A DNA stretch of 64,000 nt from Adineta steineri (taxonomy: Eukaryota > Rotifera > Eurotatoria > Adinetida > Adinetidae): positions 699,632 through 763,631 of the forward strand of contig CAJNOI010000029.1 of NCBI GenBank assembly GCA_905250115.1, read 5' to 3'. The notes beneath the pieces are model-generated. The model saw only the letters and a list, made by a program, of their open reading frames with translations. It did no database searches and had not been told where the DNA came from. A program made the position numbers and the translations under genes. Every line of letters begins with the position of its first letter. Position 1 is the stretch's first letter. Positions 13,622-26,481 of the stretch are shown piece after piece.

Positions 13622-16600
13622 TTACATGTCTTCAATATCCGCTCGTAAATAATCAATAAGACGACTAATTTCAATAATACGTTTACGATTTCGGTTATAT
13701 TCTTCATCTTCATGAATATTATCCACCATTGTTGTTAACCAATTTGATATACGTGAAAACATTTCATCTTCACGTTGATCGAGTTTTGATCGATGAATTT
13801 CATCGGATGTTTGACAAGCATTCAATATTGTATCTTTATCAGCAAATAACTATTAAAAAAAACGTATCAAAAGTTTTCTATATAATATGAAATTTAATCT
13901 ACAAACATCTCGTGTTTCATCAGGAAATTCATCATCGAGTTCACCTTTCATATACCGTTCAACAGCTGCTACACATAGATTAATAATAGATTCATTGAAA
14001 AATGCTTGTAATTCTCGTAATAAACCAAAATTTGCACGCATAGATTCTGTAAAATTTGAAACCATTTCACCTAAATTTCGTTCAAATGTTTGAATTGTTT
14101 CCTAAGAAAATTATATTAAATATGTATAGTTTAATAAAATCGATAAGGTTACTTCTAATTGATCGACAAGTGCAATTTCTAATGCCATTAATTTATTACG
14201 AAGATTTGTTAAAGCGTCATCATATTCAGCTGCAACTGCTGATGATACACCTTGTTGTTCAAGATCTTCTTTTGCCTATAAAAATAAAATATTTCAAAGA
14301 TAATAGAAGATTTTCTAGTATTTGGTTTTTATACGAAAGAAAAATTGAAACATTTTAAGAACTGTATTATCCTTTTTGTAATGAAAAAAATGTTACAAAA
14401 ATCTATCAAGCTTACTATCTGAATGTTCGAACGAAGCTTATATTTTTTCTCTATACCGTGGAAAATACTGTAACTCACGAGGAAACTTTCTCAGATGTTT
14501 CAGCCCTTTAGATCTCATCTTTTAGCGATAGGTAGACTTCTAGAGGATTTATCCTCTCGCGCCTTAATTTCCGAGATATTGAGGTTTTGATAAGGCCTCA
14601 GTTTTTTATAGATGTTGGAGAAAATATAAATATTCGAAAAAATTCATATCTCCCAAAAGCTATGTTTTAGAAAATGTAAAATTTTGTGTACAATCTAGTC
14701 TAACCGAGGCTACAATATGTTGAAAGTCTTAAGTCCAACATTTGACGGCACGTCTTTGCTTACACTCTTGGATCCTATAGGAAGAATTCTACAAAACCTC
14801 GATATCTCGGAAGATAAATTCTCTAGAAATTTTTTCTACCTCATTGAGGTCTAGCTATCGCCAAAAGATGGGACATAAAGGGCTTGAATATCTGGGAAAG
14901 TGCCCTTGTTAGCATTTTGTTACCATCGCGAGTTATTAACAAAATCCGAAACTATGGATAAGCTATCTATACTCTTATATTGTAAAAAACTGATTACGAT
15001 GTAAAAGGCTGGCCAAAAAGCCTTCAACAATCGATCCGATCGGTTCGGACGTAAATCCAATGAAATTCATAGATTCTTGGAAATAGATATACTTGAAAGC
15101 CGTGTGAAGGACCTTAGTAATGAAATTTATTTACTTGATAAGTAATAAATATTATTAAAATTTTCGATTTTTTTCAAAATAAGTTAATAAAGTAACTTAC
15201 AAATAATTGTGTTCTATATTCTTTAAATTCATCAACAATTACTGCTGCTCGACGTGTATTTTCATCTTTTGCTTCATTAACACATATCCAAAAATCATCA
15301 ATTTCTTTATCTCGTGTTTCTTTTTCCTGAACAAAATACAAAAAAGTAAATTTTCATTTCGTTTATAAATGAAATTTTTACTTTTAAACCAAATTCAAAC
15401 ATTGTATGAACAATAGCAACAAATTTTTCTTCAATTTGTGCTACTAGTTCATCAGCACCGGGTACAAGAAGTAATTTTTGTCCTTCAGAGTCGTCTTTAA
15501 ACATTGCTGTAAATAGTTGATTTTGATCCATATTTTCAACAAAAGCTTCCTATTAGATTCAAATTTCTATTTTTAAGTATTTAAATAAATTTAGAAAAAC
15601 ATTTCTACTTTATGTAATTGATGTTGTTTCTTTTTATCATCAGATTTTTTATCTTTTTCTCGATCTTGATCTTCAGTTGTTATTAATTGTTGAATTTGAA
15701 TTTCATATTTTTTCAATGCTTCTTCTCTCTAAACAAAAAATACAATTTTAATAAAAATTAATAGTAAGTATTATAACATACAGGTGCTTCATCAATAAGT
15801 TTATAATCAAGAAAATGTATTTGTGGTAAATGAGCAATTGTAAATGTATAATAATCTGGCTTAGATGCAAATGGATTACCACGAAGACAAACAGTTCGAA
15901 GATTATCAAAACGACGTAAATAACGAATCTATATGATAAAGAGACAACATATACTGACTTTGTTCAAAACTGTTCATATATAGTACAAACAGTAATAAAA
16001 TTTCTATGATTTAGAATCTACAGAAATGAACGGAATCATGAGTTCTGAATGCAATTACTTAGATAATACTTTTAATGGAACTATAATAACAAAAAAAATA
16101 AATGTGAAAACTTCGGATTTTATCCGAGAGTGATGTGTACTGCAAAAAGCATGTATGGAAATGATAGAGAAATATCAGTATTTTTGCAATAACTCGAGAA
16201 TGACTCATCCAATTAGCCCCAAGTTCGAACTCGACTGAGATCTTAATGAGACTGAATTGTGTAGAAAATCTCATCCAAACCTGCCTCTCCTTTCGAAAGC
16301 TTTCGTGTATACGGCCAGCCAAACATACTGACCGATTCTAGAGTGTACTCACTTTTTGAGTACACAACAAGGAATAGTAAGTTATACAAATGTTTTCAAA
16401 GTCTTATTTTTTTAAAAAGCTACTGACTATGCAAATTTCGTATTTTTATAACATTTATCCCCGATCTACTATTTTAGTATAGACTATGTATGGAATTTTA
16501 AAGATATTCCAAAAACTACTCAGATATTTTAAATCATTTGTTAACTGTCGATAAATTCTCTACAAAATATTTTCGCGAATTATTTCCACTGACATTTGAA

Positions 16601-17344
16601 TAACTAAAAAGAAATATCGAAATTATTTTTTTGGTTTGTATAAAAACACGATTAATTTTAATATATCGTTTAAGATTCCTTTCAATTCAAATAATCATAT
16701 TAAATTGACTTTATTACTAAGCTCGAGTACAATTTAATATTCGTTATAAAATAATGAACTTCGTTTATTTTAACAATATTTTCTTACTAACGCTATTTTC
16801 GTCGTCGACTTGATTGTTTCCAATAGAAAACACATTGAGTTTTTTAAGTGTATCCATATTTTCAATATTTGTTATTCGATTATTATATAATGATAAATCA
16901 GTTAATTCAGTTAAAGTATCTAAACCTTCAATATTTGTTATATTATTAAATGAAAGATCTAAAATAAAATTATTTTAATACATACATCTATATTTTTATA
17001 TTTAATAGTTTACCTAACCAAGTTAATTTCTGTAATGTATCAAGTCCTTCAATACGTTCAATTATATTATTATCCATTTGGAGTTTTGTCAAATTACTAA
17101 ATAGCCAAAGATTTTCCATTCGAAGAATACCTAATGAAAAGACAAAAAACAATAGAAATAACATTTGTTTTAGAAATTAATTACTTCGAAAATCTAAACG
17201 AAGTGAATTCACAGCACTATAATCTAATTTATCTTCTTTTGGTACAACTTGATTGTCTCCATCAGCTCGTAATGATTCAACAGCATTTTGAAGCATATCC
17301 ATTGATACAACTTCCGGTTCGATTGCATCGTATAATCGAGCCAT
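13622..17344 (-). CDS. DRC3: Dynein regulatory complex subunit 3 (LRRC48 family)
   Basis: Component of the nexin-dynein regulatory complex of motile cilia. The N-terminus [13 protein letters not shown] is the family hallmark. SDS22-like leucine-rich repeats follow ([39 protein letters not shown]), an LRR cap ([19 protein letters not shown]) and a long charged coiled-coil C-terminal half. About ten short exons sum to roughly 515 residues, close to the vertebrate length. The stop is TAA at 13622-13624. Two introns are enlarged: 14280-15200, which contains a foldback repeat, and 15930-16790. Expression is expected in ciliated cells, which fits a rotifer corona. Orthology is strong on both the N-terminus and the full architecture. 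Confidence 0.93.
14466..14942. repeat. Foldback-type inverted-repeat element in a DRC3 intron
   Basis: A left arm (about 14466-14594) and a right arm (about 14791-14942) are imperfect reverse complements over about 130-150 bp. For example, CAGCCCTTTAGATCTCATCT (14500-14519) matches the reversed AAGCCCTTTATGTCCCATCT, and TTCCGAGATATTGAGGTTTTG (14569-14589) matches the reversed TTCCGAGATATCGAGGTTTTG. A spacer of about 195 bp lies between the arms. No ORF or transposase fragment is visible. Outer ends carry AACTC(A/G)CGA. I cannot fix a target-site duplication. Confidence 0.7.
16343..16365. repeat. Short perfect hairpin in a DRC3 intron
   Basis: GTGTACTC and GAGTACAC are perfect 8-bp arms around a 7-nt loop. 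It could be chance, or the remnant of an inverted-repeat element. Confidence 0.3.
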
Positions 17345-18532
17345 TTTTCAAATACTAAACTTGTGGATTTTTGTCTTAGTGACAATTTGATCAAAGATGA
17401 AGTTTTCATTTCTTATGTTCTTTTAAATTGGTTTCTAGGAGAAATGATAAACAATTTATATTGTTTTTTTTTGTAAAGTATCTTATATTATTTTGAAATC
17501 AAAATTTTTTTTAAATCAAAAGTTAATTATAAAAATAATTTATTAAATTCATTTATTAATATCGATTGAAAGAGACATCTATCGGTGGTATATAATGAAT
17601 TTTGATGTTATATATCAAAATCAATTCAAATACTGTTCCTATTAATACAGTGGCGAATCTATGATTTTGAAAGGGGGGAGGGGCAATATCGGCTAAAAAC
17701 TATTTTTTGGGACCGATCGAAGTAGGGTGAACCTATTTTTTCGTTCATTTTTGCTGTAAAAAATCTAAAAACAGTTTCTGAAGGGAGGGACGACCGTCCC
17801 CTGCCACTAAATCCACATCTGCATTAACATAAACTGCTACAGTCGGGATTTCAGAATTTGACCAACACACTTATAGGAAATTTGCCAATGTCCCTATGGG
17901 ATTACGTATATGTAAAAATAGCTCCTAGTACCTATATTGAGGAGTTTAAACGATAATATGCTTATTCTAATAATACTGAATTCATTTTTTACACGTATTC
18001 AATGCAAATCTTATATAATTACAGTTGATGAGAATCTGCTGCAGTTACCCATGTCATTAAAATCGACGATTTTATCGTAATTAATCGGCCAATTAATTAT
18101 GAGATCTATCGCGATTAAATTGTTAAAATAGGCGATTTTTTGAAAAGATCTTGATTCATAAAGGGTTCGACGAAATAATCATTTGTTCACTGTGATATGA
18201 TTGTCGGTTTCTTCAAAAATCGCGATTCACCACCCAAACTGAGGCGATTTCAAAGACATGGGTACGCCTGAAATTTCGCTAATAATGAATGTTTTATTGA
18301 TGAAGAGACAATAAACCCTACAATCATTATAACTTTCTTGGTCTATATTGGACATATTTATTTTAAAAGCTATTTAATTAAATTCATAAGATAAAAAAGA
18401 AAAGAATTTCTACTGTTGTGTGTAAATAATAAAACACAATATATGATTAAAAGGCATACATAATTAGAAAAAAATGCTGAATATTGAGAAACAAAAAAGA
18501 GAAATTATATTGTAAAAATAAAATTCAACGTT
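17345..18532. other. Spacer between DRC3 start and extended synaptotagmin stop
   Basis: AT-rich, with no supportable coding frame. It contains the hAT-like MITE at 17648-17821 and must hold the DRC3 promoter. Confidence 0.55.
17648..17821. mobile_element. hAT-like MITE, 174 bp
   Basis: Starts CAGTGGCGAATCT and ends (reversed) CAGATGTGGATTTAGTGG, typical of hAT-type termini. The flanking 8-mers TATTAATA and CATTAACA agree at 6 of 8 positions, fitting a decayed 8-bp target duplication. The interior (CGGCTAAAAACT, GGGGGGAGGGGC) is shared with the copy at 41407-41493. No coding capacity. Confidence 0.7.
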
Positions 18533-21500
18533 CTAAAAATGTGAAGTATTATGGTCATTTGGATCATATTTTATTTTTATTAATCCAGCAGAACTTGTAT
18601 TTGGTTCATGTAAAGCATACCAAGCAATGCTATTTTTTTCCGGATCAAGATTTGATAAATCAACTTGAATCTGTAAAATAAAAAGAATTAGTTTTTGTAA
18701 AGAAAATAAATTCATCTATACATACATCTCCCATATAAGTTTGTTCATTTCCAAATAAAGGTGAATTATTTTTCACACTTATAAAAAGGTGTTGTCGATG
18801 AATGTCATTTAATGGCGCTGACCATTCAAATCTAAATATAATTAAATATATAATAAAAAAGAATAATTGTATGCCTCATACAAATCATCATAAACTGGAC
18901 TAGTTGAATCATGAACAGATTTTGTTTTCTTTTTATCTTTTTTAAAATCTGGCATCAGATAAACACGTATATATGCATCAGGTAGACTTTGATTATGAAC
19001 ATGAATAAGATTTCTAAAATAAATAAATATGTATTATAAATAATTAATTGATATATAACTTACTTGCACGCATATATAGTTACAGATAAAGATTTTCGAT
19101 TAACTGTATAACGAATACCAAGTTTTATTTGGCCAAATGGTGCTGATCTATATATTAGAATTAAATATAATTAAAATATAAGAAATATAAAATTACTCAA
19201 GATCAGGATCATCAGAAACCAAAAGAGTTTTATCGTGCGATGGTGTAAAGTGTTCAGATATTGGCTAGAAATAAAAACAATAAAGAATTCATACAGAAAT
19301 TTCTGTTACATTAATAAACAGCTGTATGGGAATATAAATCTACATGATAAATAATATGTCATCTATAATTGCTGACAAGAGAAAGATGTAACATCTTGTT
19401 AATTGATACATCATACGATGTTTTCCTCTTTTAGCCTAAATCGGTTTCCTAGTTTCAAATTTTAAAGACTCGAATCAATCCAAATATTTGTCAGATCGAT
19501 AAATTCCTACGATGTATTAACATATTTGTATAAATGACAGTTTTTTTGGTGCTAAGAGCGACAAACAATAACATTTGTTTGGTGCAACAGATGTTTTCGA
19601 GGTAATATTATTGTTAGATTGTGAAAGACTCGAGATGATATGTTATCATTAATATAAATGAATAGATAGAAGTACTGATTATATATTTTCAATCTCGTGA
19701 ACTAATTTCGGCTATAAATATATTTAATTTTTAGTATTTACGTCAAGATGATGTTGATGATCTGAAGGTGTACGATCTATTGATGAATTGTGTTCCAATG
19801 ATGATTTGTTTGATGATTCTGTCAAAGAATTTTGTTTTGTGAAACTATCAAATGATCGAAGGCTATTTGTTGGTGATGGTAATTGCACTGGACTAGAACT
19901 TGAACGTACAGGTGATAAAACCTATAATAATAATAAAAAAAATATATGATTATAAATTTCGTAAAAATATAGTTTTTTTTTACATGAAGAGATAAACGAA
20001 GAACAATTGATGCTCTATCTAAAGGTTCCGATGAACTTTTTAATGGAAATTCTTGTGAATCGATTGTCATATTATCCATATTTAATATTTGTTTGACTGG
20101 TATTTCGAAATATGCAATAACTTCATTATTTGAACGTGCATCATGTACTTGAATTTTTAATTGTTGTTGAATTGGATTTGAGCATAATATATGTGAGATA
20201 TGTTCGAATAATGGATTTGTTTGAGATTCAAATGTATGAGTTTTAACTTCATTTGTATCAACTTGAATTGTACAAAATGGATTTGGTTCTCGACGAGTTT
20301 TCTTTGAACGCTAAAATAACAAAAGAATAGGTAAATATTTATGCAAATGAAATACATACAGGAAGATTAGTACATCGATCAATAAAAACAACAAGAAGAG
20401 CTTTAGATAGTTTTTCTTGTTTAACCATTTGATTATTAGTTTGTTCAATCTAAATTTTTACAGAAAAATAAATTTTAAGTAAAAAAATAACATTCAATAT
20501 TTACAATATCAAGTGTAGATTTTTCTGTTGTTAATGTAAAATATTGAAGACAAACATTGATTGAACCTTTTTTAACATCTTTTAATGTTAACCACTACAA
20601 AATATAACAATTAAATGTTCGGAAATATATTAATAAATTTATTTACTGTAGTAACAGCTTCTTTATCAAGTAAAGTATTGATTGGAAATTGAGCTCTAGA
20701 AGAAAAGTAAGAATTTAAATTTTGATTAACATATTTTGTTTATGCTAATTATTTGCGTGACTTACAATTTTTTGTTCTTTGTTAAGGAAGGAATACACAA
20801 GGGTAATTTCGCAATTCTCTACAAGGTTTTAATTCTTATTTTGATCGATAAGAAGTTTCCATCAAAATCAAGAAGATTTCAAGGGGATTTATATTCATAG
20901 CTCTTCTTCTTTATTCCGTGTGTGATTTTATTGACATAAGTTTCAGTAGAGGAGTTCACAGGGGTGCAGAATCTTCTCAAAAACTAAAAATTTTCTCCCC
21001 GAAAAATGCAGTTTTTAAAAAATTTCCTCTCACGCACGAGGAAGATTCTGCACCTCTGCGGAGTTCAAGATTTCCTTAGTTTCGACAAGAACTGTATATA
21101 GTCAAAAGCTAGCAAATAATTGAAGTACATTGTTGTCGTAAAATGCTGATAGGTTATTGCTGTCATTGATAAATAAAAGATAATAGAAATAGTATACAGT
21201 TTGTTGACAGTTACTGCATCCTGTTTTTAACTGACATATTCTAATCAATATATATGTATACAAAAGAAGAAATTCATGTCTTCAGACTGATTATCGAACT
21301 CAAAATAAAATTTAGAGTTTAGTTGAGATACATCAAATCAGACAGCTTCTATTACGCTCATTCTCATCCTGTAATACGATATTTAACTTTCCTTAAGACT
21401 TCAGTTATATAGACAAATATAACCTACAGTTTTATAAAACTGATCTTCACATAGTAATGAATTTTTCATTTATAATTTACCTTCCAATAAAATCATCTTT

Positions 21501-23934
21501 ACCCGGATCTTCATCATAGACTTCAAATTCTACTGAATCAGTTTCATTTTGTTCAATAACAAATTCAAATACCTTTTTTTCAATACAAAATATTTAAATA
21601 TTATTTAAAAATAATATTTCATACATACTTCATTCCAATGTGGTTCGGATGTATTATTAATTGTTTTTGTTTTATATTCATTACCTTGAGCTATATCAAC
21701 AAAGAAATCTTACAAAAAACCAAAACTCAACAATTAAAATATACCTTTAACTTTAACAAATGGATCACTTTTGCCTTTACCCAAAAGTGTAATATCCGAT
21801 TTAACAAGATCACGTGCTTGAAGAACAATAACTCGAACAACACCCTATAGAAATAATAATTTACTTTAGATTTTATTAAACTAATGATTACTTGTGGATT
21901 CGAATAACGTAAATATCCAACTTGTAAATCAGCAACTAATGGGAAAACTTGTCGATTAGGTAATACCATCATTGATGCAACAATATCATTTATTTGAACA
22001 AGCATTAAATCACTATTTACAAAAAAGATAATAAATTATCTATTATATTCAATTTAGCCTTACTTAAGTCCAGGTATATCTACTAATGTTCCAGCATCGG
22101 TTAATTTAAAATCAATACTCTACAAATATATTAATAATATAAAATAGATGACAATAATATATTTTAATCTTACTGGTTTTCGAAGAAAAAAATACGTAAC
22201 AGCACCAAATAATGGGATTGTATTAATCAATGGACTTAGAATAACTCTTAGATCACCAACAAATTGTATGTCTTTAACACCACATACAATTCCTTTCACC
22301 TTAGATTTGATATGTGCATCACCAGCATAACTAAATAAATAAAATTATGAAAGAAAGAAAAAATGAATTAAATTAACATACAAAACTTCAATATCCATCA
22401 TAATTTGATCTCGAATATTATCAGTATAAACTTTCACACCACCAATTCTTGGTGGCTAAAATAAAAGAATGATTAGAAAATAGTTTCATATGTGATTATA
22501 ATTTAACATACAATTTCTCCGAGATCAAGTTTTTCAAATGAAAAATCAGCTAATGCTGGATGTGTTCCACGTATCATTGGTACCATAACATCACGAAAAA
22601 TTGCTTTATCAATATATTTATTTGCATATGGCCATGCTTGTTTAATTATTCGATTTACCCATTCAGCTCGTTCAACATCAGGAAAGAAAACCTTAAATTA
22701 AAATCATAAATTTTTTTCTACATTCACAAATTTTTCTCAAATATACCCATGATGGTAATTCTTCTAAACGAGCTTTTATATAATGTTCTTCATTCTTATT
22801 TATTTCAGTGAGCATTTTATGTCGTTCTTTAGATTTTGTTCGTTGATGTTGACGAAATAAATATATAAATACAATAAGTAATATCCATGAAACACTGAAG
22901 TGATAGTAACCTATAAAAATACAATGATGGTATTATCTCATAGAATTAATCTTGATATAGTTTATCGTTGATTTCAGAGGCGTAACGTCCTCCTGCTTTG
23001 AAAAAGTTTTTTCGTATTAAGTTTAAACAAAAACTCGTGCTGCGCTTCCCCGGCGCTCGATACGCCCCTGGTTGATTTTTAAACTTATAGTAATACGATA
23101 ATTAGTTTTCATCTATTCTTTAAATGTAAATTTAATATATGTGTGAACTTTTAGTTAATTAATATTGACGATTAGGTGTCTGTTGAAGCCGAATTTTCTA
23201 TTCAAATCTTGTCGAAAGAAAAATGGTATATGTATCATATATATTTCAGTCTTTTCCTAATGGAAGTATTGCAAATCGAGTATATCTAATGTAGACGTTT
23301 GTATTCAAACTGTTTTGTTTACAGAGATTTAGATGATTTAGTGGACATAGTCATGAAAAGAAAAGGTTAATTCGAAAGATTTTCAAATAGAATAACCGTT
23401 TGTTCTGCAAGTAATAGCTAAATTTTATCAATATGACCTTTATTAATCTGTTGACTAAGCTTTTGTGAATGTCTACTATTTATCATAAAACTAATATTAT
23501 CACATTTCTTCCGTTAATCAATGTCATTAGTTTAGCAAAATTCATTAACTAATAAAATACTATAGTCTACAAATAATTTCTGAAAAGTTAGTTTAAGCCT
23601 ATGTCAAGAGAAGTAAAAGAATTACTTTTTCTCATGATCATTAGATATTTCTAAAGAATCAAATTAAAATTATAGTTGCATAATAATGAAATTTTTACAT
23701 ACCGAGAATCCAAACAAAGACAACCAGCCCAACAATTTCGAGATATTTTTTTACCATATAAATTAAATCACCTTCCGTTGATCCTAAGCCCATTTTAGCT
23801 GTAGGCATTTGAATTTTACGAAAATCATTTAATATACTAGGACCTGTTGGTGATGATTTTTCAGAAGGTGTGTCGAATGAAGTACCAGTTAACTTCTGTT
23901 TTATATTCGCTGCAAGATTCTCCATAATATTCAA
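18533..23934 (-). CDS. ESYT: Extended synaptotagmin: TM hairpin, SMP domain, three C2 domains
   Basis: ER-plasma membrane tether and lipid-transfer protein. About twenty short exons encode about 830 residues. Order: cytosolic N-terminus, hydrophobic ER anchor split across exon 1 and exon 2 (EIVGLVVFVWILG; SWILLIVFIYLF), SMP lipid-binding domain beginning ERAEWVNRIIKQAWPY, then C2A, C2B, a Ser-rich linker and C2C. C2A retains Ca2+-type acidic loops (KGKSDPFV; VYDEDPGKDDFIG). C2B has REPNPF where SDPF-like acidic residues are expected, so it probably does not bind Ca2+. C2C carries a Lys-rich patch (FKKDKKKTKS) suited to PI(4,5)P2 binding. The family assignment is firm; the paralogue is not resolved. 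Several introns are large and two carry MITEs (20959-21059, 22975-23070). The start could be ATG 23934 or the next Met three codons later. Confidence 0.94.
20959..21059. mobile_element. hAT-like MITE, 101 bp, with perfect 8-bp target duplication
   Basis: Termini CAGGGGTGCAGAATCTTC and (reversed) GCAGAGGTGCAGAATCTTC. It is flanked on both sides by GGAGTTCA (20951-20958 and 21060-21067). Lies in an intron of the extended synaptotagmin gene. No coding capacity. Confidence 0.88.
22975..23070. mobile_element. hAT-like MITE, 96 bp, with perfect 8-bp target duplication
   Basis: Termini CAGAGGCGTAAC and (reversed) CAGGGGCGTATC, flanked by identical GTTGATTT (22967-22974 and 23071-23078). GC-rich interior (GTGCTGCGCTTCCCCGGCGC) within an AT-rich intron of the extended synaptotagmin gene. 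Confidence 0.92.
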
Positions 23935-24965
23935 TATCTAAAGTTAATTTAAATATATATGATTAGCGAGAAAATATTACATTCAAAAAAAAACAAATAT
24001 ATATATATATATACATTAATGCAGCATGTCAAATATGCAATCATACGTATCCTTATTAATATGACAATTTTTATTTCGAGTACCTCTCGAAATATTTATT
24101 CTTATTCATGATAAAGTTCAACAAGCGCATTAGAAATTATTTAAGTATTTTTATTTCCCTACATGTATTGAATGCTTAATAGCTTTAAGCGGAAACATAC
24201 GTGACATTCTTTTTTCTTAAACAAAAATATGACTTACACGCGATCAATAGAAAATATGTTGAAAATATTTCGAATAAATCTACCTTAAATCAAAACAACA
24301 AAAAATAACTATTCGGGCATGACAGTTTGGTAAGAAAAATAGAAATATAATACATCAGTCAAGGTTAGACAAAGTATTTGCCTAACATTCTACGCAAGGA
24401 AAATGCATACAGGAATGAGAAAATGAGTCCATCGGGTCGTCTATTTGATTATATTATATCTGTAAACATGTAGGGGTCTACTATTTAATGTTGATAGATT
24501 CTATCGCAGAAGAAAAAAAACGAGAAGAATAGCAGAAAGAAAGAAAAAAGTAGTATGGATCTGACTCATTCGTGGTTATGATACGATCAGTTTTTGGGTA
24601 ATGAGTTTGATTATTACCTACTTTCTTTCGTAGAACGTTAAAAAAAAATTCGCCGTCAATTACTTAATGAGCCAGTCATATATCAATAATAATAATTGGC
24701 GAAATGACTGTATTTTTTATTCTATTCTTATCTTATTGATTGATTTACGATAGAAAAAGAAAGATACAAAAGACTAGTTTAATATCATATCAATTTTCGA
24801 AATAATAAGAAAAATGTAATGAATATTTATTTTAAAAAATCGACAAACGTTTATTATTATGCTGGAATGTGAACATCAAATGAAATAAGACTAATATTTT
24901 TTTACAATCTACACGACTAGAAAGATATAAGACACATGAGAATATTCTTTTTTTCTTCTTCATAT
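23935..24965. other. Spacer between extended synaptotagmin start and ANKMY2 stop
   Basis: AT-rich, with an (AT)n run near 23998-24014. No coding frame or obvious repeat is seen. It must contain the extended synaptotagmin promoter and the ANKMY2 3' UTR. Confidence 0.5.
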
Positions 24966-26481
24966 CTAATTATTATCTTTATTTAATGATGAACATAAAC
25001 GCTTGTGAGTAGACCAACGTAAACGTTGACAATATTCGTTACAGTAATATACCTAAATAAAAGAAAAACTGAAAAGATTCGCTTATTAATATTGAGATAA
25101 CGAACCGATTTGCATGCAGTACACCGACGAGTAGCGTTTGGTTGTGAACAAGCGTCACAGAGATGAAGTGTGTCATCTTCAAATGTACGTCCATTGAGCG
25201 TTGTAGTTAAGACGGTTAAAGCGGATGGATTTTGACCCTGATAAAAAAAAAGAATTTTTATAAATTCTAAGATAGACTTCATGTAACTTACTAATGTTAT
25301 TGGAGCGATGAGTCTGACGAGTTGTTGAAGAAGTGGACATTGTTTATACGGAAAATTTCGAATTGTTTCTCGGATAAATTTTTCTTCATACATTTTAAAA
25401 CCATCATTTTCATTTCCATGAGCAAATCTATAAAGTAAAGATTTATCGAAAAATCTCAAAAAAATATATCTATATACTTTTTACTTAATTCTCCACAAGT
25501 TTTTTCAATATCATCTGTATTTTTGTCAACTAAAATATCTATAAATGTTTTTATATAATGTGATTTGATTGCTAATATATCATTTGGTTCATTTGTATAA
25601 AATGGATCGAATGATTTTTGAATCATAAGTGCAAGTGTATTCGATAATCGTTTAAGATTTGTTTTTGGTTGATAGAATTCCGAATGTTCACGTATAATAT
25701 TAAATAACTAAATCATAATAAAATCTAATATAAAACTTTTTTCTATATATTTACATATACATACACAAACAGGATTAAAATTAGTTGTAATTAATAGATG
25801 TTGAAAACCTTGCGTACATGATTCCGGTAATTTTCCTTCCGTTTCTTGACCTATAATCGAATTATCTTATTTGATGTGATTACACAAGAAAATTAACCTT
25901 GCGGAGTTATATAATATTTAAGATCATCAAGTGTTACATAATTATTTATTGTATCAACACATTGTTTTTGCCCAGTAAATGCAGCTAATTGAGATGCTGT
26001 CCGACCGATACGATTGATTTGATGAGTTTTAGCACCTGCTTCAAGAAGAATACGAACAACTTCCGTGTTACCTTGAATATTAAATCATATATTAATTTAT
26101 AAATTAAAGAATATTTTTACCAGAGAGGGCGCCAAACATTAGAGCTGTATAACCTTGATCATGTTCATGATCATTAACATTGGCACCGTGTTTTAAAAGA
26201 AGAGAACATATATTTGTATGTGCTTTGTATGCCGCATGTTGTAAAGGTGTCATACCATGCTATGTTAAAGTAAAAAAAGTTAAAAATGTTTAGTTATTAA
26301 ATATGTATATAAACCTCATCACGAGTATCAACAGGAACATTATTTTTCAATAAACGTTCGACATCTTCAAAACTACCTGAATAAATAAATAATTTAAAAA
26401 TATTATTAGAAAAAAAGAAAGAAAATTTATACCTTCGGTAGCATAATCAATAATTGTTTTTTCAGTACTATCGAGTGTCAT
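24966..26481 (-). CDS. ANKMY2: Ankyrin-repeat and MYND-domain protein, ANKMY2 orthologue
   Basis: ANKMY2 proteins act in ciliary signalling through adenylyl cyclase trafficking, and the MYND finger is a protein-interaction module. The start ATG is at 26481-26479, reading MTLDSTEKTIIDYATEG. Three ankyrin repeats follow (HGMTPLQHAAYKAHTNICSL, GYTALMFGALSGNTEVVRIL, NRIGRTASQLAAF), then the family-specific VTLDDLKYYITPQG, the helical middle containing EKFIRETIRNFPYKQCPLLQ, and a C-terminal MYND finger. Across the last junction the finger reads CDACSQPNATRRCTACKS then VYYCNEYCQ...WSTHKRLC, with all Cys/His ligands present. The protein is about 420 residues and ends soon after the MYND finger (CSSLNKDNN), so it lacks the long acidic tail of vertebrate ANKMY2. 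Confidence 0.92.

Noticed and set aside
16059-16322. 87-residue minus-strand open frame in a DRC3 intron
   Set aside because: Inside a well-supported intron, no domain features; likely chance.
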